A stretch of 64,000 nucleotides of DNA from Lathyrus oleraceus (GCF_024323335.1 NC_066581.1:438936281-439000280); one strand, 5' to 3'. Positions 12,561 through 23,991 are shown, numbered from the stretch's first letter. A program made the numbers and translations. The notes: generated from the letters alone by a model not told the origin.

Positions 12561-13585
12561 AAATAGTATTTAATTGTGATTAGGTATTTTAATTTAATTT
12601 TAATAAGGAATACTTGATGTTGGATCGAGATTTTAAATTTGTGTTTATGCATGAAATGAATTTTATTTTAGTGTATCGATTACCTGCTCGATTAAAATCG
12701 AATAGGTCTCATTGTAAGAAAGCCCAAGAGTAAGCCATGTGAGGTTTATGGCAATACTTTTACAAGTAATCGACTTACAGAGGTGTTTTGGAAATGGGCT
12801 CGACTTTGAATCGAGATGTATATGATTTATTTTCAAATTGGCTCGAATGATTTTTAAATCGATGAAAGTGACATAATTTTGTCGCAATTATAACATGTCA
12901 TTTCGTGTGCACTCAAGGTTCGGTATAAACAAATAGATAAAGAATAATCATGCACATACACTCCACAAGATAAACAAACATCTAAGTTATGAAGGACATT
13001 TGTGATGATATAATTAATTAATTAATTGAACATTTAACGGATTATTTTATTTTAATTAAATAATAAGTAATAAAAAAATGGATATAACCAAATAATTGCA
13101 TATTTATTAAATAGTAATAATGATAATAACAATATAATTGTGTATTTACTTTTAAAAGTTAATAATAATAATGTTAATATAATTACATATTTACTATATT
13201 AAAAAAAATATTAATAATAATATAATTATAATTTCAAAATAAAATAAATAAACCAAAGCATTGTCTTATTTTAATAACCAAAGAATCTATTGTATATTTT
13301 TTATGTATAAAAAATAGAGTAAGTGAAATAACTTGAAAATGCATGTAAATGGGCCAAGGGAAACAGACCAAGCCCTAAATGGGCACTACTAGAAGTTTCC
13401 AGGAGGGTGTTATCAGCAGAAAAATCGAAAAACACAATAAAGAGAAAATGGGCCTAAAGAAAGGGAAATCCAAGAAAGGTCCGGTCAACTGTGTTGACCC
13501 AAAAGACTCCCTTTGTTCCGGTGACAAGTGTCCAAGACTCGTGACACTTGTCACCACTACCCACAAGTCTCACACGGCTACTTTA
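12561..13585. other. AT-rich LTR interior, no gene seen
   Basis: The stretch is AT-rich, especially 13,000-13,320, which contains a TTAATTAATTAATTAA tract and many short ATAATAAT runs. Only short ORFs of 63-74 aa occur and none resembles a protein. I treat it as non-coding LTR sequence of element A. Confidence 0.6.
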
Positions 13586-14760
13586 AAATAATATATGGAA
13601 AAAAAGAAACTTTATTTTACAAATCCTTTCTCTCTCCTCAATCTTCCAAACGCTCAGAAGGAATTCTGCAACCCTAAAAAAACGATCTTCCCTCCTGGAG
13701 AAGACGACGGAAGGCAGCGACTCACGGCGGAGCCTCCCTTCTTCTCCGGCCACCCTAACCAAAACACAACCTAGCCCACTAAATGCAACCTTCCAAGTTC
13801 GAATCTGAACTCCAAAATCCCTAAACCAAACTCAAACCTTCTAGATCGGAGCAAAATCCAACCGATCTAAAACTTCTCCAATCCCTAAACCCTAGTTTCG
13901 AAATCAAAGCTTTTGCAATCACGATTTAAGGAAAATAACAGGGGGTTTGTTCCACTTACCACGACGAAGGAGATGGAGTAATGATTTCAGGCGAGAGTGG
14001 GAGAAGGAACGTTTTTTGTCCGAGTTCGTCGCCGGCGATCCGTCACGACCCAGATAAGTTTTCTTTTCCTCTTGATCTCTTCCGTCCTCCTTTATTTTCT
14101 TCTCTTAAAAAATTATTCTTTGATTTTTCTTTGCCTTATGGTTCACCGTCCTCTGTCCTTTCGAATACTATGTGTTTTATGTTTTTTCAGAAAACCAAAA
14201 GTTATTTCTTGATCGCCTCTCTCCTCCTGCTTTTAACTTATAGATGATAAGCTTTTCATGATGAATTTTAAGTCTTAAAAAAACTATTTGTCAGTTTTCA
14301 TCCCATCCCAGATTTCATGGGATTTGATTTTGTAGTTTTGTTATTGTTTTGAATCGTTTGTGAAATACTTTTTGAGTACTCATGTTGGTTTTTTGGGAAA
14401 AGTTTTGAACTGATTAATTTATTATTTACTCTTTAGTTCTTTAAGTGCTTATGGAAAGGACATTTTAATTCAAGCCGTTTTCCTCTGCAGGTTACAAAGC
14501 GAAGTGACCTTATTTTGGGAAGAAGCATGCGTCAACTCTATGAGGCAATTGGATTTAGGAGCGTTTTGGCCTAAAAGATGGTTTTGGCTGTTGGTTCTTC
14601 AAAGGCCATGTTCCCAACCTATCATTGTTGCAGCAGCTTTTGTTTTTTTTAGCTTTGATGTAACATTTGGACTTTTATTTTGGATAATTATGCAATTGCT
14701 CTTGGATTGTTTGTAACGTATGAGGTTTTAGAAATTGTTTATGTAATTAATCTTCTTTTT
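13586..14760 (+). other. Gene-like, non-coding stretch antisense to the LTR of element A
   Basis: On the plus strand a TATA-like AATAATATATGG at about 13,588 is followed by a CT-rich leader (TTTCTCTCTCCTCAATC), several CCCTAAACCC motifs, GC-rich codon-like sequence to about 14,060, and a T-rich stretch ending in TTTTCCTCTGCAG (about 14,478-14,490). The end is a T-rich tail with polyadenylation-like AT sequence. Open frames of 86-88 aa occur but show no domain. The opposite strand has a good splice donor (GTAAGTGG near 13,960), so the sense is ambiguous. It could be a captured host fragment or ordinary LTR regulatory DNA. Confidence 0.35.
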
Positions 14761-15487
14761 TCAAACAATTAAATTTTATTTTAATATTTTGTTTGTATAA
14801 ATCCATCAAGGTGCTTTAAATTTGTCTTGTTATCTCAATTAGAAACCTGTTTGGACCATTATGAGCATTCAACTTAAAAGGTTGCTTTTAGCATGTCATT
14901 ATTTAACAAAATACAACCGTGACCAAAAGTTTAAAATGAAACATGTCATTTCAATTTCAACTCTAATAACAACACACTTTCAACTTTGGCACAAAGAACC
15001 CAAATATGGTGACTTGATTTAAAAACAACACAATTCCAACTTCAACACATGAGTCTAAATATGGTGCTTTAATTTAAAAACCAACACATACATGCCTCAA
15101 AAAATGCAAATTTAATTTAGGGACCTATGAAGGACTTAGAATTTGGCATAAATATTTGGGATGTGTAAATGGACTAATAAATAGTGACCATAAAAATAAT
15201 AACATGGCTCTTAATACTTACTAATAAGAAAATAGATTTTGGATTAGTAATGCAAAAAGATTCAAACCACATTTTAAATTATGGAGACGCTTATGCAAAT
15301 GGGCCTTTGAAACAAAGAGATCTCATGGGTACACCACAATGGGCTTTGTTATCCAAAAATGCACATACCATCCCATGCTTCAGTAAAAAAAGCAATACAG
15401 CAGATATTTTCTTAAGGATCCTAACAGATGAAAAATGTCACTGAAGACTTGATGTCACCAAGGACCGGGCAAAATTGGGGTATCACA

Positions 15488-15504
15488 ACTGCCCCTATTT
15501 AATT
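15488..15504 (-). other. Polypurine tract of element E
   Basis: The minus-strand sequence AATTAAATAGGGGCAGT directly abuts the LTR start TGTGATACC. The equivalent tract occurs in C at 36,181-36,195 and in X at about 58,468-58,482, always immediately before TGTAAGACCCC or TGTGATACCCC. It would prime plus-strand DNA synthesis. Confidence 0.75.
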
Positions 15505-16175
15505 ACCTCAAACCGGAAAGTAAGAATGATAGCAGTCTTTATGCATTCGCGGTAAGAGATAATTAAATACAAGAAGACCCAAATTTTGTCCTAGGAAATG
15601 AAAGGAAGAAAATACAGGAAGAAAATGCGATGAGAAATGGCAAAAGACATTATCCCACAGTAAAATAGAACAGTCAAGACTTTCTGTGAGTCATCAGAAC
15701 AGTATCTTGGATATCTCAGTCGAAATATGTGGAATGGCATCCCTAGCTAAATCTCAAGACTTTCCAGGATGCTAGAATAATATAAAGGAAGTCTGGCATG
15801 AGACTCTTCATTTTGATGAAGCAGCATCTCAAATAGTAAAAGTGAGATTCTCTGTATCGAGTTGAAACAACATCTTATACGATAGAATTAAGATATTCCA
15901 GCAAAAGGAAAAAAACCTTTATTGAATCTAAGACTCTCCGAGGATATTAGAGAAGTATCTCTAAAAAAATCTGAAATGAGACTCTTCATATTGATGAAGC
16001 AGCATCTTAAATAGTAAAAATGAGATTCTCTGTATCGGATCGAAACAACATCTTATATGATAAAATTAAGATATTCCAGCAAGGAAGAAAAATACCTTAA
16101 TTGAATCTAAGACTTTCCGAGGATATTAGAAGGTCTTTTCTATCAAGAGGGTAAAGATCTCCAACATTTGAAGTA
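15488..16175 (-). mobile_element. Element E: polypurine tract and 3' UTR remnant, minus strand
   Basis: The minus strand reads AATTAAATAGGGGCAGT immediately before the LTR start TGTGATACCCC. The order ACCGCG, then CCGG, then the polypurine tract matches the 3' UTR ends of C (36,181-36,260) and X (58,443-58,482). This is therefore the 3' end of an element lying upstream (minus) of the LTR that also serves element A. Two imperfect copies of an approximately 180-bp unit (about 15,785-15,960 and 15,965-16,145; shared ATGAGACTCTTCAT, GATTCTCTGTATCG, AAGATATTCCAGCA) fill the interior. It is cut off where X ORF1 begins. Confidence 0.7.
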
Positions 16176-16182
16176 GAAGATT

Positions 16183-16707
16183 ATGCATGCTTGGCATAAT
16201 GTGCATAGGAAAGGAAGATCCAAGCTTGGTCAGCGCAATTGTGTAGCTTTGGAAGCCTACACTCTTTGGGTGAAGAAGAGAGCTTTGGAGTTGAAGATGC
16301 CTTATCCTTGTGAGAGACCTATATCTATGGTTGTGGTTGAGCCATTAACTTTCCCTAACCAAGATGTAGAGGAGTTGGAAGACTCACTCACCAAGATGAA
16401 GCAAGAGAAAGATATGTGGGAAGAGCATTTCCGTGCTTTGAGCAAAAAGCATGAAGAGTTGCAGTTGGAGTCTAAGGACAAGGATGCACTTATTGAGATA
16501 CTTGAAGACCGAGTGACAAAGAGATAGAGAGAGCCGGAAGTTTCATCTTCTCGCATGCCTCAGCCTTCCGTTGCTTGGAAGAAGATTGTTGATCAGATTG
16601 TCCTCGAGAAGACCCAGACGAAGGCTTCTTTTGAGACCGAGATTCAACGCATTCGAAGGAAGTACGTGCCTTCAGCCAGATCTTCTGACGTTGTTAGGGA
16701 TCCTTAG
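16183..16707 (+). pseudogene. ORF1 of element X, C-terminal fragment
   Basis: Similarity to element A ORF1 starts at once (AWHNVHRKGRSKLG against AWKNVNRKGKAKLG), so roughly the N-terminal half is missing at the junction with element E. The fragment is rich in charged heptads (SLTKMKQEKDMWEEHFRALS, then EELQLESKDKDALIEILEDR), suggesting a coiled coil. A TAG at 16,525-16,527 interrupts the frame, which then continues to a TAG at 16,705-16,707 after VVRDP. Element C ends the same protein with AFRDP. The function of ORF1 is unknown. Confidence 0.75.
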
Positions 16708-16943
16708 GATGACTAGTCTCCTTTTCTCTTGTATTTTTCATTTGGTTTCTGAAATTGTACTCAGTGTAATCCTTCCAATTATATAATTAAAAAGAGATTT
16801 TTATGGTCATATCAAATTGTTGTAATTGTTGTAAAGTACATATATATTTGTAAATGATATAGTAAGTTCCTTGAAAATAAAAATAAACAAACAAGCATTG
16901 CATTTCATGCATCATTTGCATAAGCAGGTTTCTCTCTCGCCAG

Positions 16944-19900
16944 ATGTCTCATTGGTGTTTCTTCTGTGCTTCAGCCAAGCTGACTCATCAGTACAATACT
17001 CGCGCCAATCATCTAGTAATCATGGAACATCTTGAGCAAGAGAAAATAGAGTTGAAGGACGAGATCGCTCGACTGACTGCCATGATGGAGTCAGTATTGG
17101 CTGCTCAGAGTCAATCTTCTCCAACACCCGCAACTCCTCATCCTCAGAGACCTGTTATTTCAGAGGTGGCTACCTCTACCATGCCTGCTGCTACCGCTTA
17201 CTTTGTGCCTAATTTTTCTTCTATGCCAGCATCTAGCCCAGTCATGTGTGTGCCACCTCCCGTTGTGCACACCTTACCTCGTGTAGAGGACCCTATTTAT
17301 CATTCCGAGCCATCTGAGGGCCCGGATGTTTATGATAAAATGGATGAGATGAAGGATCAATTTCTTGGGCTGCACAAGGAATTGAAGACGTTGAAAGGCA
17401 AGGATTTGTTTGGGAAGAGTGCTGCTAAGTTATGTCTGGTGCCGAATGTGAAGATTCCGTTCAAATTCAAAGTGCCTAACTTTGAAAAATACAAAGGGAA
17501 AACATGTCCGCTCAGTCATCTAGTGATGTATGCTCGTAAGATGTCTACCCAAACTGACAACGATCAACTAATGATACACTACTTCCAAGACAGTTTGAGC
17601 GGTGATGCGCTCCGTTGGTATATGGGGTTGGACAGTGCAAGCATTCACTCTTTCAACGATTTGGGAGAAGCTTTTGTCAAGCAGTATAAGTACAACATGG
17701 ATATGGCGCCTTATAGAGACCAGTTGAGGTCTATGTCTTAGAAAGATAAAGAGACATTCAAAGAGTACACGCAGAGATGGAGAGAATTGGCTTCTCAGAT
17801 CACTCCTCCTTTAGAGGAGAAAGAGATGACAAAAATCTTTTTGAAGACCCTGAGTTCATTTTATTATGAACGCATGATTGCCAGTGCCCCCAGTGACTTT
17901 ACCGAAATGGTAAATATGGGGATGAGGCTTGAGGAAGGTGTCCGAGAAGGACGTTTGTCAAAAGAGGAAGCATCAACAAGAGATATGGCAGCAGTTTTGG
18001 GAAGACGCAAGATAGCGAAGCTAATGCAATTTCTAGTGGGAGGCAGAGGAGGCCTCAGATCAGAAAGAATCAACCATCCCATCAACAACATCATCAAGTA
18101 TCTTCAGTCATTCCTGTATTCTCGAATAATCAAGCAACACCAATTCAGCAACAACAACAACAACGTCAACAACAACAACCACATCAACGAACAAACACTT
18201 ACAACAACAACAATACCAATAATCATCATCAACAAAACTTTGAGAGGAAGAAGGTCTCTTTTGACCCGATTCCTATGACTTATGCAGAGCTTTACCCATC
18301 TTTGGTTCTCAAGAACCTACTCCAACCGAGAAACTCGCCACAAACTCCAGAACCACTTCCATGGTGGTACAAGCCTGAACTCCGTTGTGCTTTTCACCAA
18401 GGAGAACCCGGACATGACATTGAGAACTGTTATCTGCTCAAGTATGAGGTTCAGAAACTGATAAAGAGTGGAATGGTGTCATTCGAGGACCGTGCACCCA
18501 ACGTGAAAGCAAATTCATTTCCCGCTCATGGGAATTCTTCTGTTAATATGGTGGACGGTTGTCCTGGGGAGTTTAAAGTGTTTGATGTCCATTTCATCCG
18601 GAGGTCCTTGGTGATGATGCATAAGGACATTTGTATGGTGAGTGATTGTGAGCATGACCATGATGGTTGTGCTATCTGCAGTGTCAACCCGAGAGGTTGT
18701 GAGGTTGTGAAAAGGGACATCCATCGGTTGATGGATGAAGTCATGATTCAGATTGTTCAATCCCGTCATGTAGATGACGATGTGAATGTCATAGGGCCCA
18801 TTTTCAAGAATCCCGAGAGAGTGGTGATTCAGTACGACAGCAATAACAGTAACAGCGTCAGCAACAGATCAGTATCGACATTGGTTATACAGTTAATGGG
18901 TCCAGTCCCGTATTCATCTGATAAAGTTGTTTCATATCAGTACAATGCAACAATGATGAAGGATGGTCAAGAGGTCCCGTTGCCTACGACCAGCTCTATA
19001 GTGAGCATTGTTGATGTTACCAAGGTGACCCGCAGTGGTCGTGTGTTTAGGCCGGTGTTCCCAAAAGACAAAGAAGAATCAGCTGTCAGTAAGGAGGTGG
19101 AAGTGCTTGTTGTAGATCCAGTTAGTGATTTAAAGTGTAAGTCTGGTGAATCCAGCAATTTGAAGGATAATGATGACGATGAGGTACTTTGTCTAATCAA
19201 GAAGAGTGAGTTCAATGTGGTGGAGCAGTTGCTCCAAACCCCCTCGAAAATTTCAGTATTGTCTCTGCTTATGAATTCAGAAGCACACAGAGAAGCATTG
19301 CAAAGAGTTCTTGAGAAATCATTTGTGGAACATGATGTTATGGTGGATCAATTCGATCATATTGTGGCTAACATCACTTTCTGTAACAATCTCAGTTTCT
19401 ATGATGAAGAACTCCCTAAGGAGGGTAGAAATCATAACTTGGCTTTGCATATCTCTATGAATTGTAAAGATGATGCTTTTCTAATGTGCTTGTTGACACC
19501 GGGTCGTCATTGAATGTGCTGCCGAAACCTCTGTTAAAGTTGTCATATCAAGGAGCGCCCATGAGGTATAGAGGTGTAATCGTCGAAGCTTTTGACGGTT
19601 CACGCAAAACAATTATTGGTGAAGTGGACCTTCCAGTGAAGATAGGTCTGAGTGATTTTCAGATTACTTTTCAAGTAATGGATATCCACCCGGCCTACAG
19701 TTGTCTGTTGGGAAGGCCGTGGATCCATGAGGCGGGAGCTGTTACCTCCATATTGCATCAAAAGCTCAAATTTGTAAAGAATGGAAAGCTTGTTATTGTT
19801 GGCGGGGAGAAAGCATTGTTGGTTAGTCACCTGTCATCTTTCTCTTATGTTGAATCTGAGGATGAGGTTGGAACTCCGATCCAAACCTTATCTATTGCTG

Positions 19901-20235
19901 CTGAAAAGAGAGTTGGGGAACCTATGTCCTCATTGAAGGATGCAAAGAAGATTGTTGAAGAAGGCAATGTTGATCAGTGAGGGCGCATGGTAGAGGTCTT
20001 CGACAATAAAGGTAGAACCGGTCTGGGCTTTCAGCGAGGTTCATGAACTGCAAGGTCTGAGGATATGCAACTTAGCTTCCGTAGCAGAGGGTTCATTCAT
20101 GGAAATGAACAACACTTAGCTGTTGTGCTAGAGGATGACGAAGAGGACGACTGCACCAATTTTGTGACGCATGGAAAGGCTTGCAACAATTGGAATGTTG
20201 TTGATATTCCTGTTATTTTGCATCAATCTAAGTAA
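16944..20235 (+). pseudogene. gag-protease of element X
   Basis: The likely first Met in homologous sequence is at 17,022 (MEHLEQEK), with conserved coding starting at 16,975 after a splice-acceptor-like TTCAG. It has the gag core (PLSHLVMYARKM, YFQDSLSGDALRWYMGL), an Asn/Gln-rich linker at 18,120-18,240, and a CX2H...H...C knuckle (CAFHQGEPGHDIENC). The protease has an intact LVDTGSSLNVLP. Breaks: TAG at 17,739-17,741, a 2-bp frameshift near 17,980, a 1-bp deletion near 19,480 just before the protease motif, TGA at 19,978-19,980, and a further TGA shortly after. The frame ends with TAA at 20,233-20,235. Confidence 0.87.
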
Positions 20236-20473
20236 TTGCTTTTATATGTTTTAAAAAAAACCTTCTCCTATGCCTAAGGGAGAAGTGAACATTATTTGGG
20301 AATTTTGAAATTGATCATTAATAAAATTAATTCTATTCATCCACATCTATGATGTTTTGTTTTTACTTTTTGCTTTATTCTGAAAATGGTAATCACAAAA
20401 AACATAAATAAATAATGTAATTGTCCATCTGTATAATATTTGGTCACAAAATTCACTTCTCTAAAATCAAAAT
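20236..20473 (+). other. Intron-like spacer between protease and RT of element X (acceptor side lost)
   Basis: The spacer aligns with 44,323-44,585 of element C: both share CTTCTCC...ATGCC...GGAGAAGTGA, then a T-rich stretch, ATCACAAAAAAC and CATCTG(T/C)ATAAT. Ogre elements are known to have an intron here. In X the alignment ends at about 20,473, shortly before the expected CAG acceptor, where CACTA sequence begins. The acceptor and the first codons of RT are gone. Confidence 0.65.
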
Positions 20474-20479
20474 ATCAAT

Positions 20480-20715
20480 GTAAAGCGCCCTCTGGAGTGG
20501 TCCATAAAGGGACACCTTAGAGGGCGCTTTCTGGAAAAAGCCCCCTCTAAAGTTGTCAATGTAAAGTGTTTAGAGGGCGCTTTCAGGAAAAAGCGCCCTC
20601 TAAAGTTGTCAATGTAAAGTGTTTAGAGGGCGCTTTCTGGACAAAGCGCCCTCTAAAGTTGTCAATTTAAAGTGTTTAGAGGGCGCTTCCTACAGAAAGC
20701 GCCCTCTAAAGTGTT
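20480..20715. repeat. Left subterminal repeats of the CACTA element
   Basis: About four units of about 58 bp contain GTCAATGTAAAGTGTTTAGA, then GGGCGCTTTC, a short loop and AAAGCGCCCTCTAAAG. Each unit is an imperfect palindrome that could fold into a hairpin. In En/Spm elements such subterminal repeats bind the regulatory protein; that role here is inferred. Confidence 0.85.
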
Positions 20716-21042
20716 AGTTATTTTAAAAAAATTTGTTTGAAAAACAGTGGATATTTAATTGGTAACCTGTTCGCATGCTGCAAAAGTGTAAAATTCATAT
20801 TGATTTCATCCTTTAATCCAATGTTATACACCATTAATCCATTGATATATACAACATGAATCCATTTATATACAACATTAATCCTCCATATATACAACAT
20901 TAATTTATGATTCTTTGATCAACAATATACAACAACATATTCATGATTTAGTAAAAGTACAACAACAATATACAACATATATACAACAACAGCATACAAC
21001 AACAACATTCCATACATATATGTACAACAATATACAACCTAG
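20716..21042. other. Non-coding CACTA sequence downstream of the Ulp1-like gene
   Basis: This is about 330 bp of AT-rich sequence with many short ACAACA/ATACAACA runs (20,840-21,040), lying after the stop codon of the minus-strand gene and before the subterminal repeats. It presumably holds the 3' UTR. I see no other gene. Confidence 0.6.
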
Positions 21043-23986
21043 CTATATGATTCTTTGATCAACAATGAATTGACACAATTCATCCTTCATTTCATCCAAA
21101 TGAGCTCTTGAGTAAGATTTGTATTCCTCAAAGTACTACAATTAAGAGAATAAAACATATTCATGATTTAGTAACAAATTAGATGAAATATCCGACAATA
21201 TTAAAATAAACCCTAAGTTATTATTCCATACCATTTTTGGGATGTCTATACGATTCAACACAATGATATCTCTCATAAATCTCAATACAAAAAATCCGCA
21301 ATCGACCGAATTATTTTGCTGAGGACACTACACAGAAAAACAAACAATATATATATATATAGTTAATTTCTTACAAACACTATTATAAGCAAAAAAACAA
21401 ACACTATTATAAGCAAAAATAAGATACTTAATATATACCTGAACTCTGACCCAGGTAATATCCTTCCTATTGCGGTAATTCTTTTTCGATCTAAATTTTA
21501 GTATTGCCCTAACAAAATAAAAACGTATATTGAGATCAATCTGACAGACATAATTAAATATACAAATACACACGAATATTTAGGGGAATTTCACTTACGC
21601 GTCAACCGTCTTCTTCATACTCGGATATTTACTCCAATCACCCGATAATGAATCGAGATAATATACAATTAGTCTCGAAAGATCGATAGCAACCAACACC
21701 CAGTGACCACTACAAAATAAAACAAAAATTTAGATGCATGAAAATTTTCTACGTAAAAGATATACATAGATTAGAATGAAATTATTAGAAAGAAAATCTA
21801 ACCCGTTGCCAGAATTAAACGGTAAAAAATACAAACTGGGTGTAGTATTATCGTCGGCCGCCATGAATCTATCGACTAGTTCATTCTTTACGGATGTTGG
21901 ATTTTTCGTTATAAGCGTTGTGTTGATACGGGAAGCAGCAATAAAATTGAATCGGTTACACAATTCAGTTCCCCGCATCAATGTTACATACATATACCTT
22001 AAATAGAAACATAATAAACATTAGACTACTCATTAAAATGTGTAAATAAATTGTTCAACTAAGTAAATAATAGATTGATCGGAGTACCATATGTATGTAT
22101 GAATGACAGCGATGCCCAATTCTTCGTGTTCAAAAAGTTGTTGCATGTCCCCCTTTGCAATTATTTCGGAATGAGCAAATCCGAAAACACCTTCATCAAA
22201 ATCTACACTACGGATGGCGCCGTGTATAATATCGGACTCTTCCACCATTTTCTCAAGACGCATCATAATTTGAGATTTTGTCCCGGACGTCGTTGGAGGA
22301 ATATCGTTACCAGCTTTTTTCAACTTTCGACCGGGAACCTAAAAATTCATATAAATTAAATCATGACTTTTTGTGATGCAACAGAATCGTTGCGTATATA
22401 ATTCAATAGGTATATATATTTGTACCTATTTTTGAGATGCAACCGACTCGATGCGTCTTGAAATCCCTTTACCAGCTTTATGCGTGGGTCTTGTAGGAGT
22501 CTAACATTACCATGTAATAAGGATTGATTAAATATCATAATTATTGTTAACGTGTATATGTGTCAAGTAAAAAAGTGCTATTTTAATTTCATAATAACAT
22601 ATATAATTACCTCGGGAAATTTCGGTTGACAATTGATACTAGCTCGGTCACTAGTATCTTTTGCCTCGGAGGCGCACCTTTCCTCTCTATACCTTGCATT
22701 CTCGTTTTGCAGTTGGAGTACTTGTGCCATTAACTCCGCCAAGGTCTCCATCACCTCTTTGTTGGTAGGATTTTTTGTTTTTGGTTTTTTATAAAATGAC
22801 GACGGAGTCACACCAAAACCCTTACCCCTCACACGACCGGAATACTCAGGAACATTTAGTACTCGACTAAGTACGCTCCTGCAATCCTGGACCTCGGTTG
22901 AAGGTAAGGTTTGGGATAAAGTCTCCTAAAATATTATTGGAGGAGATTAAAAATGAATTATATGTCTAACAAAATTTTCGATATAATTAAAGAAATAATG
23001 TTACATATACTTACACATTCGTCATAAACATTTTGGACCGCTTCAACGACAGCCCCATCCTTCCCAACCCGAGCAGCCTTCCATAATACGTGCTCCGGAA
23101 GAGATGTTGCGTCACTTTTCTCCTCGGCTAGCTACACATTGAATTAGATTATAAGATCATAAATTATAACATATTGTGACAATGTATAAGCTCATAGCAT
23201 TTGAATATACTCACAATTCTTTGTTGTAACCGTGCATATCCCGTACGCCCTTTTTTGTACGGATACGCGGGTTTTGATGCCCTTTTCCGATTTTTGTCGC
23301 TTACTTCCTGGATAAAAAAGTTTAAGGCATATTAGAACCAAGTAACTTAACAATTGTATAATACCATAATTAATAGACATTACATGGAATTTTTCGTTTC
23401 TTCGTTTGGCGACAAAGTTATCCCATTCATCGGCTGAAATAATCTCGGCATACTTCATTGGCCGTTCTGCTTCAACAAATTTTCCTTCCTCATCCTTGAG
23501 AAATTTGTTGGACAAAAAGGATCGAAATCCTCGGAGTCTTTTTCCGGCCAATTGAATACAATATTTTTGCCGGCTTTCATCAATGTGAAAGGATCTCTAA
23601 AAAACATACACATGGAGTGTGTTATTACAAAGTAATATTATAACAATATATGGTCAACAAATAGTCAACAAAAAAAACATATAACAATATATGGTAAGTA
23701 CCTGTATCTCGGACCATATTTTTTCTTTGCCAACCTTCAAGTCCGGACTTCTCCAATTATCACATGTAATCGGAATATGTTGTCGAACAAGGAAACCAAT
23801 GTAACTTGCCAACATTGAACCGTTAGGCTCAATTAGTTGGTCTTCAGCACTCCAATATACTTCAAATTTTACACCCTTGTCTCTTGCACGAATGATTGAC
23901 TTCATAACAGTCAATCCTCGTTTGATTTCTTTTTCAACATTGTTACGTGATCCATTCGCGTCATGGGTATCGTCTTGGTTAGCCAT
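21043..23986 (-). CDS. Ptta/En/Spm-like N-terminus fused to Ulp1-type (C48) protease domain, 12 exons, one in-frame TAG
   Basis: My exon model (minus): 23986-23702, 23596-23384, 23307-23215, 23131-23015, 22925-22611, 22500-22426, 22338-22088, 21997-21803, 21709-21599, 21508-21439, 21327-21232, 21135-21043. All introns have GT-AG ends and phases agree, giving 637 codons plus stop. The N-terminal part (KVGKEKIWSEIQ, GKRLRGFRSFLSNKF, FVAKRRNEKFH, GRTGYARLQQRI) resembles plant Ptta/En/Spm transposase-associated proteins; a coiled coil lies near codons 295-315. The C-terminal part is a Ulp1/SENP-like cysteine protease, with H517, D534, Q579 and C585 (SVDCGFFVLRFMRD) at yeast Ulp1 spacing (His-Asp 17, Gln-Cys 6). 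A TAG at 22,426-22,428 ends exon 6; that exon is 75 bp and in phase, so skipping it keeps the frame. Such domains cleave SUMO-like modifiers, but the substrate here is unknown. Confidence 0.78.
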
Positions 23987-23991
23987 TTTAT

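Larger units (their letters stand above)
1..15487 (-). mobile_element. Element A: Ogre/Tat-type Ty3/gypsy retrotransposon, minus strand, cut by window start
   Basis: Reading on the minus strand from high to low coordinates, the order is LTR (about 11,062-15,487), leader, ORF1, gag-protease, RT-RNase H, archaeal-type RNase H, integrase and 3' UTR. ORF1 upstream of gag plus two RNase H domains are the known hallmarks of Ogre/Tat elements. The 3' LTR lies outside the window. All frames carry nonsense codons or frameshifts, so it is non-autonomous now. It differs clearly in protein sequence from elements X and C, which are closer to each other. Confidence 0.9.
11062..15487 (-). mobile_element. 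LTR of element A (about 4.4 kb, minus strand)
   Basis: On the minus strand the LTR opens with TGTGATACCCCAATTTTG at 15,487, directly next to a polypurine tract (AAATAGGGGCAGT) on its outer side. The inner end is placed near 11,062 (TG on the plus strand) by comparison with the C-family LTR. It contains the shared Ogre 3'-end block (AAAGTTCGGTGGCGACTC at about 11,135-11,152, plus GGTATTAGCACCCC just inward). Inside are six tandem repeats of about 140 bp and a gene-like stretch on the opposite strand (separate entries). The inner boundary is uncertain by tens of bases. Confidence 0.7.

Noticed and set aside
13375..13400. CACTACTAGAAGTTTCC at 13,384 as a possible CACTA end
   Set aside because: No matching inverted end, subterminal repeats or target duplication was found within reach.
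21700..21720. GACCACTACAAAATAAAAC as a possible left CACTA end
   Set aside because: It is the intron-exon border of exon 9 of the Ulp1-like gene; the subterminal repeats lie further left at 20,480-20,715.
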